From: Sandaracinaceae bacterium
GTDB taxonomy: Bacteria; Myxococcota_A; Polyangia; Polyangiales; Houyiibacteriaceae
Assembly: GCA_020633055.1 (NCBI GenBank)
Contig: JACKEJ010000004.1
Coordinates: 372,001-436,000 of the forward strand
Direction of reading: 5' to 3'
Length of the DNA stretch: 64,000 nt
The position numbers and the translations under genes were made by a program. The stretch's first letter is position 1, and each line of letters begins with the position of its first letter. Below are positions 17,210 through 25,510 of this stretch, one piece after another. Under the pieces are notes generated by a model. That model made no database searches, was not told where the DNA came from, and saw only the letters and a program-made list of their open reading frames with translations.

Positions 17210-19177
17210 TCAGTCTTCAGCCAACAGTCGTCGCAGGGCGCGCGCCAGCCCCTCGGGCGTGAACGGCTTGGCCAAGAAGCGCGTGCGCTCGTCCCGCCCG
17301 CTCGGGTCCACCACCGCGGTCTCCGTGTAGCCCGACACGAACAGCACGCGCAGGTCGGCGCGGAGGCGGCGCAGGTGCTCCACCAACGTGCGCCCGTCCA
17401 TCCTCGGCATCGCGACGTCCGTGACGACCACGTCGAAGTCGAGCGCGCCGCGCTCGAGCAGGCGCACGGCGTCCTCCGAGTCGCTGGCCACCGTCACCTG
17501 GTAGCCGTAGTGCTCGAGGGCCTTCTGGGCGATCTTGCGCACCGGCACCGAGTCCTCGACGAGCAGCACGCGCTCGTGCCCCTCGAGCGGGTCGTTCAGG
17601 TTCTCGTGCGACACCCGATCCGTGGGCGCGTCGACGCGCGGGAGGTACATGGAGAACGTCGAGCCCTCCCCGACCGTCGACTGCACGGTCATGAAGCCGC
17701 CACTCTGGCTGACCACGCCGTACACGGTCGCCAGGCCCAGTCCGGTGCCATGGCCGGCTTCCTTGGTGGTGAAGAAGGGGTCGAAGACGCGCGCCAACGT
17801 GGCGTCGTCCATGCCTTGCCCCGAGTCGCGCACCGTGAGCACGACGTGCGGACCGGCCTTCGCTTCGCGAGGCGCGCCGCAGGCCCCGGGCGTGACGTCG
17901 ACGTTGGCGGTCCGGATGGTGACCACGCCCCCCCTGGGCATCGCGTCGCGCGCGTTGACGACCAGGTTCATCACGACCTGATCGAGCTGCGCGCGGTCTG
18001 CCCGCACGCGCCACAGGTCTTCGGCGAGGTGCGTGGTGAGCTCGACGTGGTCGCCGAGCAAGCGGCTCAGCATGCGGACCAGGTCGCGCACCAGCTCGTT
18101 GAGGTCCAGCACCCGCGCCACCAGCACCTGCTTGCGGCTGAACGCCAAGAGCTGACGGGTCAGCTCGGCGGCGCGATGGGCCGCGGCGCTGATCTCGTCG
18201 AGCGCGTCGTCCGCCCGCACCGCGCTGGCCGTGCCGCGCCGTAGGAAGTGCGCGTAGGACGTGATCACGGTCAGCAGGTTGTTGAAGTCGTGCGCCACCC
18301 CGCCCGCCAAGCGCCCCACGGCGTCCATCTTCTGCGCCTGTAGTAGCGCCTCCCGGCTGGCCAACAGCTCGGCCTGGGCGCGCACCCGCTCCGTGATGTC
18401 GCGGAACGCGAACACGCGTCCGTCGATGCGACCTGATGCCACGCGCGGTGTCGCCTGGAACTCGAAGACGCGCCCCTCCGTCAGCTCGAGGCGTCGGGAG
18501 AAGGTGGCCTCGGGGGTCTGCGCCAACGACTCGAGGTCCCGCAAGAACCCCTCGGGATCGAGCACCTGGTCCACGATGGCGGGCGTGCGCAGGAGGCGCT
18601 CCCAAGACGCGGCGTGCCGTGGGTCGAGGCGCCACATGGCCATCATCTGGCGGTTGCAGGTGAGCGCGACCTCGTCGGCGTCCGTCACCAGGAAACCGTC
18701 TGCCGCCGCGTCGAACGTGGCTTGTTGCAGCGCCAGTGAGCTGCGCAGCGCGCGCTCGGCGACGCGTCGCTCCTCGTCGCGCGCGAACACGGCCACGAAC
18801 GCGGGCTCCGCGTCGTCGGACGCAGGGGTCGGGGCATCCGGACTCTGGGACGCCCCAACACTGGGCGTCGTCTCGTCCGCAGAAGGCGCGTCGGCCCGGG
18901 ACACCAGCACCCGTACGCCGAGCTCGCCGCCCCGCCCCCGCCGGAGCGTGGCGTCGAACGTGGCCTCCTGCCGCTCGCCGAGCAGCAGCCCCTCGAGCAC
19001 GAGCGACAGCGAAGCGTGCTTGACCAGACCGTCGAGCTTCGTGCCCGCGAGCTCCTCCGCCCCCTCGCCGGCCATGCTCCGCAAGCAGCGGTTGGCGCTG
19101 AGGATCGTGCCATGGCGGTCGAGCAAGGCCACCCCGACCGGCAGAATCTCGTAGCTCGCGCGTTCCTCGATGGTCAT
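17210..19177 (-). CDS. PAS hybrid sensor histidine kinase/response regulator
   Basis: 655 residues, no membrane segment, so a cytosolic hybrid kinase. Order: PAS domain (about 5-120), Ala/Ser-rich linker, second PAS (about 145-265), DHp helix with the phospho-His in GGVAHDFNNLLT (about 300), ATPase domain with VMNLVVNARDAMP (N box), RDSGQGMDDATLARVFDPFF (G1/F boxes) and GTGLGLATVYG (G2), then a C-terminal receiver with phospho-Asp in VVVTDVAMPRMDG, switch residue FVSGYT and Lys in FLAKPF. It autophosphorylates and can pass phosphate to its own receiver. It stands alone; no DNA-binding regulator is adjacent. It lies downstream of the small lipoprotein of the TonB/YfiR block on the same strand. 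Confidence 0.93.
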   Translation of the reverse strand: MTIEERASYEILPVGVALLDRHGTILSANRCLRSMAGEGAEELAGTKLDGLVKHASLSLVLEGLLLGERQEATFDATLRRGRGGELGVRVLVSRADAPSADETTPSVGASQSPDAPTPASDDAEPAFVAVFARDEERRVAERALRSSLALQQATFDAAADGFLVTDADEVALTCNRQMMAMWRLDPRHAASWERLLRTPAIVDQVLDPEGFLRDLESLAQTPEATFSRRLELTEGRVFEFQATPRVASGRIDGRVFAFRDITERVRAQAELLASREALLQAQKMDAVGRLAGGVAHDFNNLLTVITSYAHFLRRGTASAVRADDALDEISAAAHRAAELTRQLLAFSRKQVLVARVLDLNELVRDLVRMLSRLLGDHVELTTHLAEDLWRVRADRAQLDQVVMNLVVNARDAMPRGGVVTIRTANVDVTPGACGAPREAKAGPHVVLTVRDSGQGMDDATLARVFDPFFTTKEAGHGTGLGLATVYGVVSQSGGFMTVQSTVGEGSTFSMYLPRVDAPTDRVSHENLNDPLEGHERVLLVEDSVPVRKIAQKALEHYGYQVTVASDSEDAVRLLERGALDFDVVVTDVAMPRMDGRTLVEHLRRLRADLRVLFVSGYTETAVVDPSGRDERTRFLAKPFTPEGLARALRRLLAED

Positions 19178-19339
19178 GGGCCCAGCCTGCGTCTGGGGCG
19201 AAGGTACCCCGAGTCTGGGAAAAACGCGCCGAGTCTCTGCCTCGGCGACGGGTTCACCGACGAGCGACCGCGTGGCCGCCGGCCGCCGCTCGCCGGGCGC
19301 GCCGACACGCCGCTGCTCCCAGGGTGCGCCGACACACCG

Positions 19340-19621
19340 CTACGGGCCGCCGTCGCCCGCGTCGGCCGAGCCCCCGTCGTCGGCGGGTGCCGCGTCGTCG
19401 CCGCCATCCTGCGCGCCTGCATCCTCGGCGACACCGGCGTCGCCGCCGCACTCGTCGGGGAAGCGCTCTTCGGCGCGGTCGATCGCGGCGCAGTCGAAGG
19501 GCGGCGGATCCTCGGGCGCGGACAGCCAGCACCCGGGTGCCAGCGCGGCGAACCACAGCGTCGTGAGCAGCACCCATCGAGACCCCCTGGGGAGCGCGTG
19601 GCGGAGGTCAGGGCAGGTCAT
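19340..19621 (-). CDS. Small Asp/Gly-rich lipoprotein
   Basis: 93 residues. A signal peptide ends in the lipobox LAPGC (Cys at about residue 31), followed by DCAAIDRAEERFPDECGG with two further Cys, then a tail of D, A and G only. Lipoproteins with such acidic disordered tails are common in Myxococcota. It starts 14 bp inside the end of the TonB receptor gene, so it is the last gene of that operon. Function unknown; it might associate with the receptor at the outer membrane. Confidence 0.6.
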   Translation of the reverse strand: MTCPDLRHALPRGSRWVLLTTLWFAALAPGCWLSAPEDPPPFDCAAIDRAEERFPDECGGDAGVAEDAGAQDGGDDAAPADDGGSADAGDGGP

Positions 19622-21971
19622 ACGAAACTCCGAGGAACGCGAACAGTCGCGGCATCACGCCCAGCGCGCGCACGTTGCCGGGGGCGTCGTCGGCGGGGCC
19701 GGCCGAGAGGACGTAGGGCTCGCGCCGGCTGAGCGCCGTGTTCAGGAAGGCGCGCCAGCGGAGCCCCGCCACACCGAACAGGGGCCCGCTCCCCGTCAGG
19801 CGCAGCTCCCCGAGCGGCCCCGCCGAGATGCGCGTCTGCGTGCCCACTCCCGAGTCGTTCAGCGCCAGGCGACGGGAGCTGAAGCGACCGACCAGGGCGA
19901 ACGTCGGCCCCGTCGCCCCGACGCGATACGCGACACGCGCGTTGCCGTAGAAGGAAGGGATGATCGGCAACGACTGGTCCCCACGGACGTCGTTGGCCGC
20001 CACCGTGAGGTTGGTGCCGACCTCGAGGCCCTCCACCAGCTCGGCCCGCCCGCTGAACGTGCCGCCGACCACGCGGATCAACGCGCTGTTGTCCCACACC
20101 GCCACGTAGAAGGGGTCCGCGTTGGCGACGAGCTGTCCGCTGGCCAGCGCCGCGTCGAACTCGGCCTGCGTGACCGACCGCGCGTCGATCAGGCCATCGA
20201 GGATGGAACCAAAGGCGCGCACCGCGAAAGACCCTCGAGAGAAGCGCTGACCGAGCTCGAGGTCGAGCGTGCGCACCACCTCCGCCGAGAGGTCGGCAGG
20301 GGCCACCACGTAGGTCGGATCGGTGTCGAACAGCTCCTGCGCGCTTGGCGCGCGGAAGGCCTCCGCGAAGCCGAGTCGTATCGTCGTCCGAGGCGTGGGC
20401 AGATACATGAGCGCCGCGCGCGGGGAGAGGTGCACGCCGAAGAGCGAGTCCGCGTCGAGGCGAGCCCCGAGGTTGGCCTCGAAGTGTTCGTGCAGGCGCA
20501 GGACCTGCTGCACGAAGGCGGCGCCGAGCACGCTGCGGGACTCCCAGTAGGGCAGCCGTACGGTGGCAGGCCCAGCCCCGGTGACCACGTCCGTGTAGTC
20601 GGCGGGGCGAGCCGCGCCGCTCCGGAAGCGCAGGTCGCCTCCGACGGTCGTCACGAAGCGCCCATCCAGCTTCCAGTCGACGCTGAGCTGCTCCTCCAAG
20701 CCCACCCAGGCGGACGCCGAGCGACGACGGAACTGGCACCCGTCGACCTGCTGTCCCGGCAGACAGTAGAAGTAGCGTATCCAGCGAGACCGCTCGTCGG
20801 TGTGCACGATGTCTCCGTACAGCCGCGAGGTCAGCGACACCTCCGCCGACAGGGTCGCGTCGTGCTGGAGCGAGAAGCGCGCGGAGGTCAGCACCTCGCG
20901 CGTGCTCGGCTCGCTGAAGGTGCCGACGACGGGCAGGGTCCGCCTGTATTGGCTCACGAGGGCCCACAAGCGCACGTCACCTAGGCGAGCGCTCAGGTAG
21001 GCCCTCGGGGTACGCATGCGCGAGCGCCCGACGCCGCCCCAGCCCGGTTCGCCCGGCCGCACGTCGAAGGTCTCGCCGTTCTGGTACGGGACCCGGAACG
21101 TCGCGCCGACCTCCTGCTGCCACTCCGCATGCAGCACGATCTCGGCGTCGTGCCCGAAGAGGCGCCCCTCCCGCGCGAACCCCGCGCCCAGCCGATACCG
21201 GCCGCCCCAGCGGTCCCCGCCGCCGCCCAGGGACACGCTCGAGTCCACCCCGGTGGGTGTGGCGAGGGTACCCTCCGCGACGGCGCGGACGCGACCGTAG
21301 TCGCTGGCGCGCCGAATGACGACGTTGACGACCGCCATCATGGCGTTGCTGCCGTACGACACCGAGCCCGCCCCGAGCATCACCTCGACGTGGTCGATCA
21401 GCTCGAGCGGTACGCCCATCGCGACGTCCAGGCGCACCTCACCGGTGCTCGATGCGTTGGCCACGTGGCCATCGATGAGGAGCAGGACGTGCCGGTTGCG
21501 GTTGCGCAGCAGCACCCCCTGGAAGCCGATGTCGTTCGACGACACGTAGTCGCCTCCGGAGCTCGCGACGAAGGACGCGAGCCCCAAGAAGGCCAGCACC
21601 TCGTCCACGGAGCGCATGCCGTAGCGGCGCATCGTGCCGCCGTCGATGGTGACGACGGTCGCGGGGGCCGCGCTGGCGCGCTCGGCGCTGCGCGACGCGG
21701 TCGTGACCACCTCCTCGCCCAGGAGCGCCTCGAGGTCGCTGAAGTCCTCGGGGCCGCCGGCCTCGTCAGGTCCGCCGGCCTCGTCGCGCTCGTCCCCCCG
21801 AGGCCGGGCGTCTTCGGCCGGGTCGCCGTCGGCGGGGGCCTCGTCTGCGACGACCTCCGTGCCCGCGGATGGTTGCGCACCAGCTCGTGCTGCCCACACC
21901 GAGGCGTGGAGCGCGAACAACGCCCACACCAGCAGGCCGAGCAGCTTCGTGGTCGTGCACCGGAGGATCAC
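19608..21971 (-). CDS. TonB-dependent outer-membrane receptor (first copy)
   Basis: 787 residues. Signal peptide, then an acidic low-complexity segment, then DLEALLGEEVVTTASRSAE and a plug domain (VTIDGGTMRRYGMRSVDEVL, GFQGVLLRNRNRHVLLLIDG, VEVMLGAGSVSYGSNAMMAV) and a beta-barrel ending in an aromatic-containing strand. The 'sleeLl..eVvtaSr' leader is characteristic of receptors found beside YfiR-like genes and signalling proteins rather than of siderophore receptors with a classic TonB box. The GTG start overlaps the stop of the YfiR-like gene (GTGA). Together with the second pair it forms a duplicated TonB/YfiR module. Ligand unknown. Confidence 0.9.
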   Translation of the reverse strand: MILRCTTTKLLGLLVWALFALHASVWAARAGAQPSAGTEVVADEAPADGDPAEDARPRGDERDEAGGPDEAGGPEDFSDLEALLGEEVVTTASRSAERASAAPATVVTIDGGTMRRYGMRSVDEVLAFLGLASFVASSGGDYVSSNDIGFQGVLLRNRNRHVLLLIDGHVANASSTGEVRLDVAMGVPLELIDHVEVMLGAGSVSYGSNAMMAVVNVVIRRASDYGRVRAVAEGTLATPTGVDSSVSLGGGGDRWGGRYRLGAGFAREGRLFGHDAEIVLHAEWQQEVGATFRVPYQNGETFDVRPGEPGWGGVGRSRMRTPRAYLSARLGDVRLWALVSQYRRTLPVVGTFSEPSTREVLTSARFSLQHDATLSAEVSLTSRLYGDIVHTDERSRWIRYFYCLPGQQVDGCQFRRRSASAWVGLEEQLSVDWKLDGRFVTTVGGDLRFRSGAARPADYTDVVTGAGPATVRLPYWESRSVLGAAFVQQVLRLHEHFEANLGARLDADSLFGVHLSPRAALMYLPTPRTTIRLGFAEAFRAPSAQELFDTDPTYVVAPADLSAEVVRTLDLELGQRFSRGSFAVRAFGSILDGLIDARSVTQAEFDAALASGQLVANADPFYVAVWDNSALIRVVGGTFSGRAELVEGLEVGTNLTVAANDVRGDQSLPIIPSFYGNARVAYRVGATGPTFALVGRFSSRRLALNDSGVGTQTRISAGPLGELRLTGSGPLFGVAGLRWRAFLNTALSRREPYVLSAGPADDAPGNVRALGVMPRLFAFLGVSYDLP

Positions 21972-22627
21972 TGGATCACCCTCGCCAGTCGGAGGAACTG
22001 AGAAGAGAACGAGACGTTCTGGCGCCGCGCCTGCCGCAGGTTGACCACGAGGTTGGGCCGGGCCGCCACCAACTCGAAGCCCAACACGGCCCCGCGCTCC
22101 GCGTCGGAGCCCACGGCGCTGACCGTCAGGACCGAGGCGCCTTCGAGCGCGCGTGCCACGGCGCCCACCTGTCCTTCGAGCCCGGGGGTGAGATACGCGA
22201 TCGCGACGTGCTGCGTGTCCACGGCATCGCGCAAGGCCGCCGCGCTCACGAACGCGTGGACCACCACGCGCACGGGCCGACCGCCGAGGCGCCGGACACG
22301 TCGCAGCGCCGCGTCGATCTGCCCTGCCGCGCGCGCAGACTCGGGGTGACCCGGCCGCGCGATGACCAGCACCACCGCCTCCGCACCAGCCTGCGCGGCG
22401 AAGTGACTCTCGTAGGCGGCGACGCGGTTGAGCAGGTCGACCTGCAGCGAGATGGGCACCGACACGTCCTCTGCGCGCAGCGCCGTGGGCAGCAACAGGC
22501 TCGCGACGACGGCGGCCACGGCGGTCTCCATGACGGACAGGCGCCCGCTCCTGACGCTCGCGCCGGGGCGCGTCGCGGAGGGCGCCGACGCGCGTTGCAC
22601 GCGCTCGGTTGCGTGTCGAGTGTTCAC
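21968..22627 (-). CDS. YfiR-like periplasmic protein (DUF4154), first copy
   Basis: 219 residues from GTG 22627, which has GAGG a few bases upstream; an inner ATG at 22531 (187 residues) starts right at a hydrophobic signal segment ending ALRAED and is an alternative. The C-terminal pattern GAVLGFELVAARPNLVVNLR with VSFSSQFLRLARVIQ is the YfiR/DUF4154 signature. In the YfiBNR system YfiR is a periplasmic inhibitor of a diguanylate cyclase; no GGDEF gene is here, so another partner is likely, perhaps the nearby kinases. It heads the receptor operon, with 146 bp to the preceding gene. Confidence 0.78.
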   Translation of the reverse strand: MNTRHATERVQRASAPSATRPGASVRSGRLSVMETAVAAVVASLLLPTALRAEDVSVPISLQVDLLNRVAAYESHFAAQAGAEAVVLVIARPGHPESARAAGQIDAALRRVRRLGGRPVRVVVHAFVSAAALRDAVDTQHVAIAYLTPGLEGQVGAVARALEGASVLTVSAVGSDAERGAVLGFELVAARPNLVVNLRQARRQNVSFSSQFLRLARVIQ

Positions 22628-22773
22628 CGGACCTCGTGCTCAGGTTGGCACGACACGGCCCCCCGCCACAACCGGCAACCCACGCTCGAACGGCAGAATT
22701 CGCCTTGCCACAAGTGTGTTCCAGAACGCATCTCGTACGATCCGCGCACTACATCACGTCGAGTCGGCACCGC

Positions 22774-23355
22774 TCAGATGACCTCGGCCAGGCGCAGCAG
22801 CGGCGACGCCAGCTGGATGCCGCTGTCCTGAACGTGACGCATCTTGGTGACGATGCGAGGTCGCCCGTCTTCCATGAAGATGGCGACGGCGCCGTGCTCC
22901 AGGCCCGCTCGACTGAGCGCGACGAGCAGCAGCCGGCGGGCCCGCGCGTGCGCGAACAACGCGCTGGTGGTCGAGCTCGGCATGCCGTCGCACGCCACGA
23001 TCACGTCCGTCCCCGCGGGCAGACCCGCGAGGCCGCCGGAGACGTCCACCAGGTGTACGCGTAGTGGGAGGCCCTGCACCGTTTGTTGCCCGAGGCGCTC
23101 GAAGGCCGTCGACAGCGCGCGCCCCTGGGCGCCGCTCGCGGACGACAGACCCGTGTGCGCGATGACGACGTCCACCTCGGAGCCGGCCCGCGCGGTCAGC
23201 GTGCGGTCGTAAGCGAGCACGCGAGCCAGGACGGGCGCCACGCGCGCCGCCGCCTGAGCCTGCGCGCTGGGCGCGTCGGCGAGGCTCGCGACGAGGACGG
23301 CCCCGAGCAGCCCCACGCAGCGCATTGCGCGCACGATGTCGTGCTGCAGCGCCAT
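22774..23355 (-). CDS. YfiR-like periplasmic protein (DUF4154), second copy
   Basis: 193 residues with a signal peptide (LLGAVLVASLADAPSAQAQA). The C-terminal stretch AIFMEDGRPRIVTKMRHVQD followed by ASPLLRLAEVI matches the YfiR-like family and parallels the first copy (RLARVIQ). The middle GLPAGTDVIVACDGMP has one Cys. It begins at the last base of the upstream TonB receptor gene (TGATG), so they are translationally coupled. Gene order differs between the two pairs: receptor then YfiR here, YfiR then receptor in the first copy, which argues against simple tandem duplication. Confidence 0.75.
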   Translation of the reverse strand: MALQHDIVRAMRCVGLLGAVLVASLADAPSAQAQAAARVAPVLARVLAYDRTLTARAGSEVDVVIAHTGLSSASGAQGRALSTAFERLGQQTVQGLPLRVHLVDVSGGLAGLPAGTDVIVACDGMPSSTTSALFAHARARRLLLVALSRAGLEHGAVAIFMEDGRPRIVTKMRHVQDSGIQLASPLLRLAEVI

Positions 23356-25448
23356 CAGAGGCTCCTGTAGGCCAGGCCGACCATGAACGAGGCCCCGGGC
23401 CGACCCGCGCCGGGCAGCGGAGACTCTGCGCCCGGCGTGAGCATCCCCGTGGCCCGCAAGGAGATCCACAGCGGGAGCGCGAGCGACGGTTGGACTTCGG
23501 CCATGGCCTGGACGTGTACGCGCAGCCCGATGTCGGCATTCAAGATGGCGGGGGGAATACCCGCGCGCACCGCGAACTCCCGACCCGTCGCCAGCTGGAC
23601 GCCGGCGCCGTAGTGGAAGCGGTCCGCGAAGCCGCCGCCGAGCGCACGCAACGAGCCCGTGAAGCGGCTGTTCTGGTCTGGGACGGCCGACAGCGGCTCG
23701 ACGCTCGCGTCTTCGTGACCTCGCTCGAGCAGCGAGAGCACGGACAGCGCCAAGACGAACTGCAGCTCGTCCGACACGCGGTAGCGTCCCGTGAGCTCGG
23801 CGCCAACCGCGTAGTGGTCGTCCGGGTCTGTGACGAACGTCTTGCGAGCCAGCGGCGCGAAGTCCTCGACGACCAGCCCGCTGAAGCGCTGGAAGTACGC
23901 CGCGCCGCTGAAGTCCACCCCGTTGCCCAAGCTCGCAGCCACGTAGACCTCTGCGCCGTCGACGGTGGGGTTCGCCACGTCGCTGGAGCCCTCGAGGAGG
24001 ATCAGGCCGGAGTTGGGGTCCACGAACGAGCCTCCGCGCTCGACGTAGGTCGGTGCGCGAAAGGCGCGCGCGCCCGACACGCGGAGCGCCATGGAGTCGG
24101 TGTGGTAGCTGGCCGACAGCCGAAACGACGGGGTCAGCTCGCCTGTGATGGCGGGCACGTCGCCGCGCACCGCACCCTCGAACGTGAGCCTCGCGCTGGG
24201 ATCCCAACGCAGCCGCACCGAACCCGCATACCCCACGCGTGTGCGACCGGAGGCCTGGGGATGCAGGTATGGGGCGCTCACGTGCTCCAGCGCCAACTCC
24301 GCACCGACGAAGGCGCGCACGTAGGGCCCCAACCTCAGCTGGAGCTCCGCGCCCGTGCGCTGCGAGAGAGCGAGCGTGTCGTCGTAGCTGAAGCCCACGA
24401 AGGCATCCGACACGGCGTCGACGTGCGCGAGGCGTCCGCGCGCGTAGACCGTTGCCTCCGCGAACACCCCTTCGTCGCGCTGCAGCGTGTAGCGCAGCTC
24501 CCCCTGCGCCGTGATGCGCTGCTCGTCGAGAGACTCCAGCACCAGATGCTCGAGGCTCGAGCGCTGTAGGAACGCGCCGCTCAGCACCAAGGCGATCCGG
24601 TGCCCCCCATCGAGGTTGAGCGCGAGCCTCGTGCCCAGCGATGCCCCCAGCGCCGGAGGCTGTTCGACGCCAGCGCCCTGCCGTCCGTTGCCCTCGTGCC
24701 GAGCCGTCAGGAAGTAGGCCTGCTCGAACCCGCGAGCCCGGCGCACGTAGCGCGCCGAGGCGACTCCGTCGAAGGCGCCGTCGTCGGTCACGCCGACGCG
24801 CACCCGCGCGGCCCCTTGGCGCGCATCGCCGAGCCCCTGGAAGCTACGGATCTGCACCACGCCCGTGAACGCGTTCGCCCCGTGTACGGTCGACACCGGA
24901 CCGCGCACCACCTCGATGCTCTGGATGTCGGGCAGGTCGAAGGGGATGGACGACCACTCGACGCTCCCGTCCAGCGGGCTGTTGATGGGGACACCGTCCA
25001 CCATCACGACCACGTTGTTGCCGGTGAGTCCCCCTGCGCCGCGGATGGCGACCAGGTAGCTCCCAGGGGCGACCTGCTGAACCTGGACGCCGGGTACGTA
25101 GCGGAGCAGGTCGGGGATGGTGCGCGCCCCGCTGCGGACGATGTCCTCATGTGTCAGAACGGTCACCGTCGCCGGCGCGTCGAGCACGTCCTCGGTCGCG
25201 CGCGAGGCCGCGTCGGTCTGGCCCAGCGTGTCGCGCAGCTCGAGCCCCAGCAGCTCTTCCAACGAAGTATCCTCGACCGCAGCCGCGTCCCCGGCGTCGT
25301 CGGCGTCGTCGGCGTCGCGCGCGTCGGGGGCCGTCGCTTCGACCTCCGCGGGCGCCTGGGCGGACGTCGGCGTGGGGGCCAGCGGCGCCACAGCGAGCCC
25401 TACGAGGCACACCGCGCGGGGCACCGTCCAACGTCGAAACCAGACCAC
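23355..25448 (-). CDS. TonB-dependent outer-membrane receptor (second copy)
   Basis: About 697 residues from the GTG at 25448, which begins a clear signal peptide ending PTPTSAQA. An Asp/Ala-rich spacer and SLEELLGLELRDTLGQ precede the plug (VTVLTHEDIVRSGARTIPDL, IRGAGGLTGNNVVVMVDGVP, IEVVRGPVSTVHGANAFTGV), then the barrel, which ends FMVGLAYRSL. This is a different subfamily from the first receptor (barrel sequences clearly diverged). It is divergent from the sensor kinase at 25511 with a 62-bp gap, so the two may share control. Confidence 0.88.
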   Translation of the reverse strand: MVWFRRWTVPRAVCLVGLAVAPLAPTPTSAQAPAEVEATAPDARDADDADDAGDAAAVEDTSLEELLGLELRDTLGQTDAASRATEDVLDAPATVTVLTHEDIVRSGARTIPDLLRYVPGVQVQQVAPGSYLVAIRGAGGLTGNNVVVMVDGVPINSPLDGSVEWSSIPFDLPDIQSIEVVRGPVSTVHGANAFTGVVQIRSFQGLGDARQGAARVRVGVTDDGAFDGVASARYVRRARGFEQAYFLTARHEGNGRQGAGVEQPPALGASLGTRLALNLDGGHRIALVLSGAFLQRSSLEHLVLESLDEQRITAQGELRYTLQRDEGVFAEATVYARGRLAHVDAVSDAFVGFSYDDTLALSQRTGAELQLRLGPYVRAFVGAELALEHVSAPYLHPQASGRTRVGYAGSVRLRWDPSARLTFEGAVRGDVPAITGELTPSFRLSASYHTDSMALRVSGARAFRAPTYVERGGSFVDPNSGLILLEGSSDVANPTVDGAEVYVAASLGNGVDFSGAAYFQRFSGLVVEDFAPLARKTFVTDPDDHYAVGAELTGRYRVSDELQFVLALSVLSLLERGHEDASVEPLSAVPDQNSRFTGSLRALGGGFADRFHYGAGVQLATGREFAVRAGIPPAILNADIGLRVHVQAMAEVQPSLALPLWISLRATGMLTPGAESPLPGAGRPGASFMVGLAYRSL

Positions 25449-25510
25449 GTTTTCACCATAGCAAGATTTGTCCAAGAATAGGAGCGTAAGGTGATACGAT
25501 CTGGGGCGCC
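25449..25510. promoter_or_regulatory. Short AT-richer divergent promoter region
   Basis: 62 bp separating the receptor gene and the kinase gene. It is notably richer in A/T than its surroundings (TTTTCACCATAGCAAGATTT and following), as expected for back-to-back promoters. I could not assign -35/-10 boxes with proper spacing. Confidence 0.4.
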